Source: Ochotona curzoniae (lineage: Eukaryota; Chordata; Mammalia; Lagomorpha; Ochotonidae). Taken from it: DNA of 64,000 nucleotides. The position numbers were made by a program, and so were the translations under genes. Shown here one piece after another: positions 1 to 12,099 of this stretch (positions are counted from its first letter, which is position 1; every line of letters begins with the position of its first letter). Under the pieces are notes generated by a model. That model saw nothing but the letters and a program-made list of their open reading frames with translations. It ran no database searches and was not told where the DNA came from. The DNA lies in NCBI RefSeq assembly GCF_017591425.1, contig NW_024466607.1, positions 7,696,501-7,760,500 on the forward strand, written 5' to 3'.

Positions 1-224
1 AATATTCATTTAAACTGACAAGACCAACCACAAACACCCAGATCAGTGAAAAAGCAAGGAGTTCACAGCACAGAGGAAAACCTTCATCCTCATTAGCACC
101 TGACAAACACACATGAAACAAGCAGTTTCACTGCTGCACCTACTAAAACAACAGGCTCCTGAAGGGGAGAGGAGGGAGGAGACAGCTCCGAGCCCACTAA
201 GACGCTGCACAGCTGGAATAAGGA

Positions 225-425
225 CCTTGGCTGCCCTAGCTTCAGGCAACCCTGCACCCACGTGGGAGACCCAGAAAAGCTCCTGCCTCCTGATTTTGGA
301 TTGGCGCAGCTCTGACTGTTGCAATCACTTGGGGAATGAATCAACGGACGGAAGATCTTCTCTGTCTCTCCTCTCTATGTATATCTGATTTCTCAATAAA
401 AATTAAAATAAATCTTCAAAAATAT
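225..425 (+). mobile_element. C-SINE, 5'-truncated
   Basis: Starts in the middle of the element (ACCTTGGCTGCC... CCCTGCACCCACGTGGGAG) and runs through GGGGAATGAATCAACGGACGG to an AATAAAAATTAAAATAAATCTT tail. The head is missing, and sequence before 225 is unassigned. Confidence 0.85.
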
Positions 426-498
426 GTTTTAAAATATTATGAAATCCTTCCCTCTTCTTCAACTTCCTATAAGGAAGTGTAGAATTCTATCATTTCTT

Positions 499-800
499 GG
501 CCTGGCACGATGGCTCAGTGGTTAAAATCCTTGCCTTGTGTGCCAGGATCCTATATGGGCACCAGCTTGTGTTCTGGAAGTTTCACTTCCCATGAGGCTC
601 CCTGCCTGTGACCTGGGAAAGCAGTCGAGGACGGCCCAAAACCTTGGGACCCTGCATCTGTGTGAGAGACCTGGAAGAAGATCTTGGATTTTAGGTCGGC
701 TCAGCTCTGGCCGTTGTGGCCAACTGGGAAGGGAACCAACAGATACAAGATCTTCCTATCTCTCCTTCTCTCTGCAGACAAATCCTTAGGAAAAAAAAAA
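499..800 (+). mobile_element. C-SINE, full length, old
   Basis: Head GGCCTGGCACGATGGCTCAG, internal CCCTGCATCTGTG, A-run at 788-799. It is flanked by an imperfect duplication, aattctatcatttctt (483-498) and aattctattgtttctt (800-815), with two mismatches. Confidence 0.85.
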
Positions 801-1150
801 TTCTATTGTTTCTTCCTTAAACATACAGTGGATCAGAAGTCATCAGCGAAGTTGTCTGTAGTTCTGTCTGTTGGAAGCCTTTAAACTATGAGCTCCTGGC
901 CACTGATTCACTCCCCAGTGCTCTCCAAGGCCAGCAAGGCACTGTGCAAGCCGGGAGCCAGGACCAGAACCCCAGCCTCCCAGGAGCCCACTGACTAGCT
1001 ACAGCCCTCCTGCCTCGCAGGATCTGCACAGACAAGATGCTGAAACCAGCAGCTGTAGCCAGGTTCCAACCCAGCTTTTCTGATCCTCAACGGAAGATTA
1101 CCCGATGGGCCAACCACCCACTTCTCACTGGATTTCAATTTCATTGATTT

Positions 1151-1471
1151 TTTTCTAAAATATTTATTTTTATTTGAAAAGCAGATTTTTACAGAGAAAG
1201 AAGAGGGCGAGGTCTTCCATCTGCAGGTTCACTACCCAAATAGCCGTATCAGTGAGACCTGGGATGATCAGAACTCAGGAGCTAAGAACTTCTTTCTGTA
1301 TCTCCCATGCGGCTGCAAAGGCTCAAGAATCTGAGCCATCCTCCATTGCTCTCCCAGGGTGTAAGCAAGGAGCTGGACTGAAAGTGGAGCAGCTGGGACT
1401 AGAACTGGGGCCCAATGAGCTGCCCGTGCCACTGGACAGAGAATTAGTCTGAAATACCACCATGCTGCCCC
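1151..1471 (-). mobile_element. C-SINE with perfect 15-bp target duplication
   Basis: Antisense copy. The 15-mer caatttcattgattt occurs at 1136-1150 and again at 1472-1486. This marks the insertion site, which lies in L1-like sequence. Confidence 0.88.
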
Positions 1472-1472
1472 C

Positions 1473-2235
1473 AATTTCATTGATTTCTACTCCAATATTT
1501 CCTTCCTTTTGCTGGCTTTGTTTTCCTTCTTCTTTTTTTTTTAAACATTTATTTATTTTTATTGAAAAGTCAGATGTACAGATGGAAGAGGAAGATCTCC
1601 CATTCAATGATTCACTCCCCAAGTGGCTGCAACGGCCGGAGCTGGGCCAATCTAAAGACAGGAGGCAGGAGCTACTTCCGGGTCTCCCACACGGGTGCAG
1701 GATCCCAAGGCTTTGGGCCATCCTCGACTGCTTTCCCAGGCCACAGGCAGGGAGCTGGATGGGAAGTGGTGCAGCCAGGATTAGAACCGGTGCCCACATG
1801 GGATCCCGGCATGTTCAAGGTGAGGAGTTTTAGCTGCTAGGCTACCCCGGTGGGCTCTACTATGGGTTTAATTTGCTCTTCTTTTCCTTTCTTAGGACAG
1901 ACACTTAGATCACTGATTTTGGAATTTATCTCATTTTTTATTTCATCATAAATTTTCACTTAAGCAAGTATCTCCTTAATGCTTTCATTCCCAAATTATG
2001 AAGCTATGTTTTCACTCTCATTCAACTTAATTTTTTTCCTAATTTCTTTGTATTTTCTTGATAGACACATGGGCAATTAGGAGCATGCTGTTAAATTTCC
2101 AACTATTTAGGAATTTTCCAGATATCATCCTGTTATTATCAAAGAAACATACTTTGCATGATTCAATAGCCCAGAATACATTTAGTTTGATGAATGTTCC
2201 ATGCACTCTGAAAGAAAATGCCCTCTTCTGCGGCA
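1473..2235 (-). mobile_element. L1 LINE fragment (antisense ORF2 region), interrupted
   Basis: The sequence at about 1487-1532 and 1857-2235 reads like the antisense strand of mammalian L1 ORF2, with recognisable stretches such as gacacttagatcactgattt and gaatgttccatgcactctga. A SINE (1533-1856) splits it, and another (1151-1471) sits at its left edge. It is an old, decayed fragment in ISY1 intron 5 with no open frame. Confidence 0.7.
1533..1856 (-). mobile_element. C-SINE inserted in L1
   Basis: Antisense: T-rich start TTTAAACATTTATTTATTTT, then CTTTGGGCCATCCTCGACTG, and a head reading TAGCTGCTAGGCTACCCCGG. L1-like sequence continues on both sides. Confidence 0.9.
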
Positions 2236-2394
2236 GGTAAGGAAGTCAGCAAACACCAGCTATGTCAAAATGACAGCACCAGTCCTGTTTCTACATTATT
2301 AGCAATTTCCTCTCTTATGACTTAATAAGACAGAGGTCTGAACTAGTGAAGCCCACTTCTGGATTTGAGACTCAAGCAGCTTCAAGGAGCTTAC

Positions 2395-2437
2395 CATTCT
2401 GAATCTGTGCCACTTTTTTAGAGATCTCTCCAATGAT
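2395..2437 (-). CDS. ISY1: ISY1 exon 5
   Basis: 43 nt, residues 49-62 (IIGEISKKVAQIQN) plus the first base of codon 63. The acceptor is CCCACAG and the donor GTAAGC. This is the last ISY1 exon visible before the window edge. Confidence 0.93.
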
Positions 2438-5309
2438 CTGTGGGGGAAAGTAGTACATTTATTGAGTGGAACAGGTCTGAAAGCATAGAAAAACTGTCAT
2501 TCAAATCAGTAGCTAAAATATTCCAAATTGCAGCTTAACCACAAATCCAAACTATAATTTCCATCCAGGTGATAAGCAGCAGTTGGAGGCGTGTAGCTTC
2601 CCCACAGAACCCACCTGTCGTCTCCACTTCTCAGCCTTGGGCAGCTCCGTGCATTCGGAGGCCAGGAAGGGCCTGCGTTCCTGAGGGGCAGAGATAAAAG
2701 CTGTCACCATCAGACATGTGACAATCCACCCTGGGCACTGACAACCGACTCAGGCTCAAAGTCTCACACTTTGTCTAATGGTCTAAATATGTGTGGGGTT
2801 TCAGTTGCACAACACCCTTCCCAAGCCTTCACCTTCCCTCCACCATCACTGCTCAGAACACAATTCTACAGATAAGAACATTCACTGAATTACACCTAAT
2901 AGTCAAACCCTGGAAACAAATGTCCAGGAATGTGACCCAGTTACATATGTCACAGCTACTACATGGTATACTTACAGGACTTCAAGATACAATATAAACA
3001 GAAGAAACATACTTTAAATATGTGTGTGCATCCACCATGCACAGGCACGTGTCTAAAGAAAGCTATCCAGTGAACAGTATGTATGCTCCTTAATGTGGCT
3101 GCACCTCCAGTTGAGATCACTTGCTATTTCAGTTTAGAGCTGCTCTCCACTCCCTATTCAATACTGCACAGAGTAGAGATAACAAGAAGACTTAGCCATC
3201 ACAGGACAGAAAAATCCAGAAGCACGAGCAGCCGGATTCTCACAGTGCCCAGCTCTGGGATCCTGGTGCAGACTGTGCAGAGTCCATGCAGTACAGAGGG
3301 GGACTAGGGAAGCTGTCCCGTGTGAACCTCACTGTATGCATTCTTGAGAAAGACGAGCACCCACCTTCACCTTCCCTTCTTCCAGCTGAGCTTGGCGAAA
3401 CCTTGCCAAGGCCGTCCTAAGGGAAACATGGAAGACTCCATCAGATTCCACTCACAGACTTCTTGTCTCCCAAGTTCCGATAGGGTGGATCTACTCGTGA
3501 CAATACCATCACTCATTCATATACTTCCATAAACACACACACACACATACCGTCATGAAGAAACCAGAACAGGGATGGCTCTGTGGCACTGTGGGATTAG
3601 GCAGCCATCTGTGATGCCAGCATCCTAAAAGGGTGCTGGTTCCCATCCAGGCTGTCTTTTTTTCCTATGCAGCTCCCTGCTAATGTGCCAGGGAAAGGGG
3701 TGGAAGATGGCCCAACTGCTCAGGTCCCTCCCTGCCACACAGTTGGGAAGTCTGGATGGAATTTCAGGTTCCTAGCTTCAGGTTGGCCTGGCAGCCCTGA
3801 CCATTACAGACATTGGGAGAGTGAACCAGTGGATGAAGATCTCTCCCTCTCTTAAAAAGGAAAGAAACAAAAATAACAAGGGTTTCCACATTCCCAACAA
3901 TAAAGGCATCTGTGTTCCTAAGGCCCTACCACGTGTGCATAGTGAGAAAGGGAAATTCTACCGATCAGACCACAATGTTGAGCAACAACACAGCAATGAG
4001 CAGCCACAGGTGATGGATGCTCATCCAATGTAAGTTCTAGAAGCTGCCAGGAAATACTAATGGAAAACACAAACAGCCAATGTGGGCATGCTGTTTTAAC
4101 ACAGGTATACACACAGCTTTCTCAGCAATCTCCCATTTGGTAAATGTCCAAATACAATTAGAGCTCAGTAATAGTTATTTCCCAAATCAAGTTGATACTT
4201 ACATGGCCTTTTCTGCATTTCGGGCCTGGAAGGAGAGAAGGGAAGAAAAATAACAATGTTTTAAATACTTTTTAAAAATACATATAAGTGAACATTTTTA
4301 GTCACAAGCTGAATGCTAGACCTCTGCTATAAACAGCAGCAATCACCAACAACAAAACCAAACAACGACCACATCTGTGTCTAATCTTTACTCCAGCACT
4401 TCTCCCTTGGGTCGGTTAATCTCATCACCACGCCAGAAAGTTCTTCCACAACAACCTTCTTCCCAGCCAAGCCGGTATCCTGTCCTGGTTAATACTTACC
4501 ACACACTTCCCACCTAAGCATCGTGACTTTCTGCTGGCTGGAGTATGGTCTTGCAAAGTGAGTTTTACATAGAGTGTCAAATGAATGAGCCATAAAACGG
4601 CATTAGGCTCTGGGCTGAAATCAGGGCAGACAGACCTGACTTTCACTCCCAATTTTTCTGCTGACCATCCCTGAGAAGTGGTCAGGCTTGACCCCAGTTT
4701 CCCATCTTTAACATGAGTCCAGGAAGATCCTCCCTTCCAACACTGGGCGGACAAAGGAACACGACAGTGATGCAGAACACAGCCTGCCCGCAAACAAGGC
4801 CACTGTAAATGCACTGGTTTAGAACTTTCTGGGGATCCTGCGCTCATCTCTACACGACGGGGGTTTCGGCTAAGGGAAATGCCTTTCCCCATCACAAAAG
4901 CTGTCCAGTCCCGCTAAGCACAGAGGTGACATACTCGCAGCACCTGCTGCCTGTGAACTCCAACCCCCAAACGTAGGTGACGTGCTGATCACTGTAAGGA
5001 GGTGAAGCGGCTAATCTCAAGAAGCTTGCATCATGCGTGGGAGACACAAAGAGGTTCAGCGTGACTCAACTGCCAGCATCCCAAATGGGCACCGGTTCGT
5101 ATCCTGGCTGCTTCATTTCCCTTCCAGCTCTGGGCTTATGGCATGGGAAAGCAGACGGCCCAAAGCCTTGGGAACCTTGATTCACGTGGGAGACACACAG
5201 AAAGCTCCCAGTTTCTATCAAGACAGGCAGGACGGGAAGCCCCTGGTTACAAGCCCGGGAAGTCCGCGGCAAGGCACCTTCTCTCTCACGCACACACTCC
5301 ACTCACCAT
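2395..5309 (-). CDS. ISY1: ISY1 pre-mRNA splicing factor, 5' part (coding exons 1-5)
   Basis: Isy1-family protein, a component of the activated spliceosome (Prp19/NTC-associated) in the nucleus. Five coding segments on the minus strand join in phase: 5307-5309, 4203-4225, 3365-3416, 2615-2680 and 2395-2437. They total 187 nt, 62 codons plus one base. The translation begins MARNAEKAM, continues TALARFRQAQLEEGKVK and ERRPFLASECTELPKAEKW, and ends IIGEISKKVAQIQN, which is the N-terminus of vertebrate ISY1 as I know it. Every intron has GT-AG ends. Exon 1 codes only for the initiator Met. The remaining exons (human protein about 285 aa) lie to the left of the window; I saw no further exon in 1-2394. 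Transcription starts in the CpG-rich block to the right, and the gene is divergent in function from its neighbour CNBP, which is on the same strand about 4.4 kb upstream. Confidence 0.95.
2615..2680 (-). CDS. ISY1: ISY1 exon 4
   Basis: 66 nt, 22 complete codons, residues 27-48, starting ERRPFLASECTELP and ending KWRRQ. The acceptor is CCCTCAG and the donor GTGGGT. Confidence 0.94.
3365..3416 (-). CDS. ISY1: ISY1 exon 3
   Basis: 52 nt, residues 9-26 (M completed, then TALARFRQAQLEEGKVK). The acceptor ends TTAG and the donor is GTGGGT. Confidence 0.94.
3533..3547. repeat. Short (AC)n microsatellite
   Basis: About seven AC units, then CATAC, just before a SINE in ISY1 intron 2. Confidence 0.9.
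3570..3860 (+). mobile_element. Diverged C-SINE
   Basis: Recognisable by GATGCCAGCATCCTAAAAGG, CAGCTCCCTGCTAATGTGCC and a GGATGAAGATCTCTCCCTCTC end. It lies in ISY1 intron 2. Confidence 0.65.
4203..4225 (-). CDS. ISY1: ISY1 exon 2 (23-nt microexon)
   Basis: Encodes residues 2-8 (ARNAEKA) plus two bases of Met9. The acceptor is TTCCAG and the donor GTAAGT. It is too short to appear in any ORF list. Confidence 0.93.
5060..5225 (+). mobile_element. C-SINE, 3'-truncated, in ISY1 intron 1
   Basis: AACTGCCAGCATCCCAAATG through GGAAAGCAGACGGCCCAAAG to ACACACAGAAAGCTCCCAG. It lacks the AATAAA tail and stops about 80 bp from the exon 1 donor. Confidence 0.75.
5307..5309 (-). CDS. ISY1: ISY1 exon 1 coding part: start codon only
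   Basis: The ATG is the last three bases of exon 1, directly followed by the donor GTGAGT. The context AGAACCATG, with G as the first base of exon 2, is a good Kozak match. Exon 1 upstream (from 5310 to an unseen start near 5380-5450) is 5' UTR. Confidence 0.93.
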
Positions 5310-6010
5310 GGTTCTGAGGAGGCCGCTGCGGCCCACGAAGCGTCACTGACTCGCGAGGGCTGACCGCCGCGGGAACTAAAGACTCGAACCGCGAATGCAA
5401 GCCGATCTGCGTATCGGAAGAATAAATGGAAGCACCGCAACTGTAAGACAGGAAGTGGAGGACCGGAAGTGAGGATGAGCGTCGGCCTGGGAAAGGGAAG
5501 GAAATGTAGGAGGGCTCCTGGAGGCGGTCCTTCCGTAGTGTCGGGCGCGCATGCGTAGGGCGGGATCACGCAGGCGTAGTTGTAGCCCCGGGGATGGCTG
5601 GTGGCACAACGCGCTCGGACGCCGTTTGCGAGGAATGGGCTGAGTGTCCCTCCGCTCACGTTCTCGGCCCTTCCGGGAGAGCAGAGGCAGTCGTTAGGAA
5701 ATGACTAGTTCTTAACTCGAAATGAGGGCTAGCTGCGAGGACCTGGACGCTGCGGACGAGGCTGCTTGGGCTGCACAAACCCGCTCGTGGTTCCGTGTGT
5801 TCATCGGGCTCCCGCGCACTTTCTCTGAACGCGTCTGCTGGAATATCTGGGGCTTTCAGGGCTGAGTGCCCGTTATTCTCAGTTGTCCTTATGTAGTTGG
5901 AAGGCAGGACGGGACTGCCCAGGTTCCCGCGCCCGTCCAGACGCGGTCTCCGGCCTGGGAGCACTCTAGGCGTAGACAGGTGGGAGGCCCCTTAACCCGG
6001 CCCCTCACGA
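5310..6010 (-). promoter_or_regulatory. ISY1: ISY1 CpG-rich promoter and 5' UTR
   Basis: GC- and CpG-dense block immediately upstream of the ISY1 start codon. It holds an ETS-type motif CCGGAAGTG at about 5463-5471 (on the plus strand) and an NRF1-like core CGCGCATGCGT at about 5546-5556. There is no TATA box at a sensible distance, which is usual for a housekeeping CpG promoter. CpG density continues to about 6.0 kb, further than ISY1 alone needs. The exact transcription start cannot be read from sequence. Confidence 0.7.
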
Positions 6011-6084
6011 CATCCTCCTGTCCAGTGATTAGGAGTCTATGTGAGACCCTCCCCCAGATGGGCTCACAACTGGAACCAGAAAGC

Positions 6085-6307
6085 TTTTTTTTAAAAATAT
6101 TTATTTTTATGGAAAGTCAGATTTGCAGAGAGGAAGATCTTCTGTCCGATGATTCACTCCCCAAGTGTCCACAACGGCCGGAGCTGAGCCGATTTGAAGC
6201 CAGAAGTCTTCCGGGTGTCCTACATGGGTGCAGGGTCCCAAGGCTTTGGGTCATCCTCCACTGCTTTCAAGGCTAGGACTTTAGGCACTAGGCCACCGCC
6301 TAGTGCC
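6085..6307 (-). mobile_element. C-SINE with internal deletion
   Basis: Antisense: T-run, AAAATATTTATTTTTATGG, CTTTGGGTCATCCTCCACTG, then it jumps straight to GGACTTTAGGCACTAGGCC. The B-box part is missing. Confidence 0.82.
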
Positions 6308-6429
6308 GAAAATTCTTAACCAGGAAGAGGACCGAGGACCACTGCCAGGGATCTTCTGCTGGCTGTTCCCGTGTGGAGTCAGCAAAGGAGCAGGTTGTGG
6401 TGTGGGAATCGGGTGAGCTCCTGCAGCAA

Positions 6430-6595
6430 CTTCAAATTAAAGCTTCTAAGTGCGGTGATTCTCCACCAAAGGAAAGCAGAGCCAATCTGCTGCCTTCCCA
6501 GGCACTAAACAGAGTTGGATCCAAAATGGAACAGCCAGCACTAGGACTGGTGTTGACGACAACTTGGTACACCACAGCACAGGACCCCACCTTTT
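6430..6595 (-). mobile_element. Diverged SINE fragment
   Basis: Antisense remnant, recognisable from GCCTTCCCAGGCAC and GGAACAGCCAGCACTAGGAC. Heavily decayed. Confidence 0.45.
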
Positions 6596-6917
6596 TCTCG
6601 GCGGTGACCACCCCATTACTTCTATACTCCCACATCTGGCAGCTAGTCATCAGTCATATGCACTTACATGGATTTTAAGGATTTGTCCCTATAATGAGGA
6701 AGGCAGAGTACTACTCTCGCGGCTGGAATATTGGGGGTTCACTGTTCAGAAAACCATCTACTTGCTGTGCTTGGGGTCTGTGTTGCTAACCTGACTCCAC
6801 ACAAATGAGGTCACTTCTTACCTTTACCTAGTAATTCCTGGCTAGCAATTGTCCTTGCAGTTAGTCCAAGTGCCACACCTGGGGAGTGAGCCAGATCAAA
6901 GCTATTTCATATATCTT

Positions 6918-7193
6918 ATATATTTTTTTACTGCAAAGTCAGATATACTGAGAATAGGACAGAAAGGAAGATCTTCTGTCCAGTGATTCACTCGCCAATC
7001 TGAAGCCAGGAGCCAGGAGCTTCTTCCAGGTCTCCCACACGAATGCAGAGTCCCAAGGCTTTGGGCCATCCTCGACTGCTTTTCTAGGCCACAAGCAGGG
7101 AGCTGGATGGAAAGCAGGGCGGCCAGGATTAGAACCAGTGCCCGTATGGGATCCCAGAGCGTTCAAGGCGAGGGCTTTTAACTGGTAGGCCAC
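6918..7193 (-). mobile_element. C-SINE
   Basis: Antisense: CTGCAAAGTCAGATATACTG, CCAGGTCTCCCACACGAATG, head GGGCTTTTAACTGGTAGGCC. Confidence 0.88.
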
Positions 7194-7230
7194 ATTTCAT
7201 ATATTTTTTTTAAACAAAAAAATGCCTGGG

Positions 7231-7548
7231 GGCCCGGCGCGGTGGCGCAGTGGTTAAGGTCCTTGCCTTGCACGCCCGGGATCCCATATGGGCACCAGTT
7301 CTAATCCCAGCTGCTCCTTCCCTTCCAGCTCCTTGCCTGTGGCCCGGGAAAGCAGTCGAGGATGGCCCAAAGCTGTGGGACCCTGCACCTGCGTGGGAGA
7401 CCCGGAAGAGGCTCCTGGCTTCGGGTCAGCATAGCATCAGCTGTTGCGCTCACTTGGGGAGTGAATCATTGGGCGAAAGATCTTCCTCTCTGTCTCTCCT
7501 CTCTGTATATCTGCCTTTCCAATGAAAATAAAAATAAATCTTTAAAAA
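7231..7548 (+). mobile_element. Young C-SINE with perfect 14-bp target duplication
   Basis: Near-consensus head GGCCCGGCGCGGTGGCGCAG and tail AATAAAAATAAATCTTT. Flanked by aaaaaatgcctggg at 7217-7230 and 7544-7557. The target is the first bases of an older SINE (7557-7795), so this copy is the more recent one. Confidence 0.95.
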
Positions 7549-7556
7549 ATGCCTGG

Positions 7557-7795
7557 GCCCAGTGGATAAATCTTCACCTTGTAAGCACTGTGATCCCATA
7601 TGCGCTCTGGTTCATGTCCCAACTACTCCACTTCCCAACCAGCTCTCTGCTTGTGGCTTAAGAAAAGTACAAGATGGCTCAAAGCCTTGGGACCCCAGAC
7701 CTGGAAGAAGCACCTGGGTCAAACTGGGCAAGCTTGGACTGTTGTGGCCATAGGGAAAGGAACCAGTGGGTGAAGATCTTTCTCCCTGCAGACCT
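7557..7795 (+). mobile_element. Older C-SINE, the target of the copy before it
   Basis: Begins GGGCCCAGTGGATAAATCTTC and ends near GAAGATCTTTCTCCCTGCAG. More diverged than its left neighbour. Confidence 0.82.
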
Positions 7796-7919
7796 AATAA
7801 TGTTTTTAGAAGCTAATTCCTCCTCAGACATCCAATATCACAAGATTGGAGGTGTGAGCTGTGTTGACTGTCCTAGCACCCATTCCCTTAATGGAATCCC
7901 CTACTGAATTAAGGGTATC

Positions 7920-8240
7920 TTGGTTCTGGGAGAGGGATGGTATTCCTTTATTTGACAGGGAAAGTAGTATTCACACCTCTCCTGTCCCCAACAGGCAGGA
8001 TTTGATGAGACCAAAGCCAGAGCTCACTCCAGGTCTCCCTTGCAGATAGTCTTCCCAAGTACTCCAGCCGACACCTGCTGCCCCAAGGTGTGCATTAAAT
8101 GCAAGGTGGAATCTATAGCAGTGATGGGACTCAAATGGGAAGATGGGCGGTGGCCATCCCAAATGGCTCTCTGCAATATGAAACCCAGGTTGTCATCTGC
8201 AAGTAAGGGGTTTCTCCAACAGCTAAAAGTGTATGCTTCA
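7920..8240 (-). mobile_element. Very diverged SINE remnant
   Basis: Antisense-looking remnant around AGCTCACTCCAGGTCTCCC and GATGGGACTCAAATGGG. The borders are guesses. Confidence 0.35.
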
Positions 8241-8580
8241 CAATTAAGCAACATGCAGAGGCTGAATAAAATGATAGCAAGAAGCTAGACAGCTTTGATT
8301 GTTGTAAGCATGGATGTTAACTTGGGGCTAAGGAAAATATGAGAATGCTAACAGTGATTGGCATATTCATAGTAACTACTGGCACCCAGTACCCAAGCTA
8401 TTTCTTACTTCGTTGCTCCACTTTCTGATCCAGTTTCCTTATATGCCTAGGAAAGCTTAACAGATGGCCAAAGCTGTTAGGGGTCCTCCTCAGTCAGGGA
8501 GAAGCAGCTTTTGGGTACCCAGCTCCACTGAACCAACAGCTTAAAGACCTGTCACTTTGCCTTCAAATAAATCCAAAGCG

Positions 8581-8830
8581 AGGGCCATGGTGAAGTAACC
8601 TAATACGTAAAGTCTTTGCCTTGCATGTGCCAGGGTCCCATGTGTGCACCAGTTCTCATCGCAGCTGTTCCACTTCCTATGCAACTCCCTACTTGTGGCC
8701 TGGGAGAGCAGCAGGTAGCCCAAAGCCTTGCAACTCTGCACCCACAAGAGACCCAGAAGCTGGCGACTCCTTGGCTTCCTATCGGCTCAGCTCAGCCCTG
8801 CAGCCAGCTGTTGCCAATCTGACTCCACAC
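8581..8830 (+). mobile_element. C-SINE, tail lost
   Basis: GTCTTTGCCTTGCATGTGCC, CACCAGTTCTCATCGCAGC, GGCCTGGGAGAGCAGCAGG, fading after CTATCGGCTCAGCTCAG. Confidence 0.8.
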
Positions 8831-9689
8831 AGCAGAGGTCATTTTACAGACAAGTCTGCTGGGATCCTGTACCTGCCTGGCCATGTTAGAACCACAAACT
8901 TTCCCGACTATGACAAATTCTGCTTTTAGGATTCTACTGTGACCTATTTGATGTGAAAAGTAGAAAACACAGGGACCAGTGCTTCAAGCAGTTAAGCTGT
9001 CACTCACAATACAGCCACGCTGAGTGCAGGTTCAAATCCTGGCTACTTCTGACTGGCACCCCACCTGCCTAGTCCCCAAAGACCTTGATTTTGCACTCAT
9101 ACATCCAAAGGTAGCCCTGAACTAAATCATACACGCAGCCAAGCCAAACAAGTTGGAATCATGTATTGTGAGATTGTTTTTCCTTTTCAGAGGGGAAGGT
9201 GATGTCTAGGAACACTGATACAGATGCTGACTGGGACAGCCACAGCTCAAAGTCCAGGCTCCTTCCTCCTGTACAGCTTGAACACAGCAGGTTGATAGGA
9301 AAGCTTCTCCAAGTTCCCACCACACACGTGGGCAGCACACTTGGTCCCAGGCTCCCAGCTTCCTAGCCATGCCTCGGCTGATAAGGGCATGCAGGTTATG
9401 AGCTAACAGATGAAAGATTTCTCCACTTTTCAAATACTTAAGTGAATCTTTAAACGAAACTAAAAGGCACCATAATATTATAAAGTTTTCTCTAACTCTA
9501 CAAAACTTCTCCTAGTAAGTACCCAAACTCTGTGTCCTCAGAAAAACAATTGTGCATTCCTGTGGTCATGACTATGTTAGTGCAAAAAGAAAAGTCCAAA
9601 CCGCCAGCTTGCAATCCTCCACAATCCCCTTTAATGTGGCATTTTGCATTATATACATGAATGAAACTGAAACAAAAAACTTTAGTCAA
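8831..9689. other. Spacer downstream of the CNBP poly(A) site
   Basis: No gene seen. About 8970-9140 may hold a diverged SINE or MIR remnant (GAGTGCAGGTTCAAATCCTGG). The rest is unassigned unique sequence. Confidence 0.5.
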
Positions 9690-9709
9690 ACTCCCCTTCC
9701 TCCTCCAGC

Positions 9710-9715
9710 TTTATT
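9710..9715 (-). terminator. CNBP: CNBP polyadenylation signal AATAAA
   Basis: CCAATAAAGC on the minus strand, about 835 nt after the stop. Cleavage is expected some 15-25 nt further, near 9690. Other TTTATT hexamers on the plus strand (about 10060) could be weaker upstream signals. Confidence 0.7.
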
Positions 9716-10548
9716 GGAATAGTTTAAAATTACATTTCTATTTTCTAGGACTTCAGTTGCTTTTTCCATCTGACTTTTAAAAACTGATTACAGCAAATGA
9801 AACACAGTTGTCTAAGTGATATAGTATACAAAAATAACATCTTGATTTCTGTGAAAACGCATTTCTCTGCAATTCCTGAATAGATCCAAGTTATGCCAAC
9901 CCTGGGCATCGATGTTCATTCTGGATTTTAGAAGTCTTTGCAAACATGTGTTCTATACCTGTGCCGTCACCATCTGTATGTGCAGCATCAACTCTGTGAT
10001 GAAGTGGTTTAGGCTTTGATCTCGATTTCTCTGACACAGCCACCAACACGCATGTTTGTCTTTATTTTGTTTACTCCCACTCAACTGTATGTTCTATGAG
10101 GGCCTGATACAGATGTTACTTGATGTTATTAAATAGCTACTGAGGTCAGACAATCCAAGGCCATCATTATGCTAAAATTAAAGTTATTTATGGAAGTTCA
10201 TAAGCACTTCCAGAATTGGTTTTACCTCCTACATGGGAAGCCCAGCATGGGCGTACTGGTCGGACTCCACTCTTCCCATTCGTCAGTCCCTATTCACCAG
10301 TGGCGCGGAAAGGGGGTTCTTTAACAAAGCTTTATACATAACACCTCTACCAAACTAAACATAAACTTTTTTTGTAGTTAAATGCAGGAAGTCGTTTTTT
10401 TTTCCACCCCTTTCCTCCTTTTACACGGCAAGTAAAGCTCACTGGCCTGGGAGGAGCCTCTATCTGCCAACCTTTGGCCAGTGAAGAGGATTCAGAGAAA
10501 ATAATACAACCATCAATCAGAAAAAGGAGGGGCGATAAAGGAAACTAA

Positions 10549-11863
<1,315 letters not shown>

Positions 11864-12099
11864 GGCTGCAGGTAGATCTCTGAAATACTAAAAAGAATAA
11901 CATTAATTAAACCACGTGAAATCACCTCTAGCCTGCAAAGGTAATTATATTTGGGAATTGCATACCTATTATAAAACATTAAACCGAAACCGTCTAATCT
12001 TTAAATGCAGTGATATACAGATTTAAGATGTACTAACACAATTATTGACAGGATATAGGGACTTGAAGAAATGTCACTAACACTACTCAGATGTCCCTG

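Noticed and set aside
7231..7330. tRNA-like A and B boxes
   Set aside because: The box A (GTGGCGCAGTGG) and box B (GGTTCTAATCC) motifs repeat dozens of times as SINE heads, without a tRNA fold or anticodon arm.
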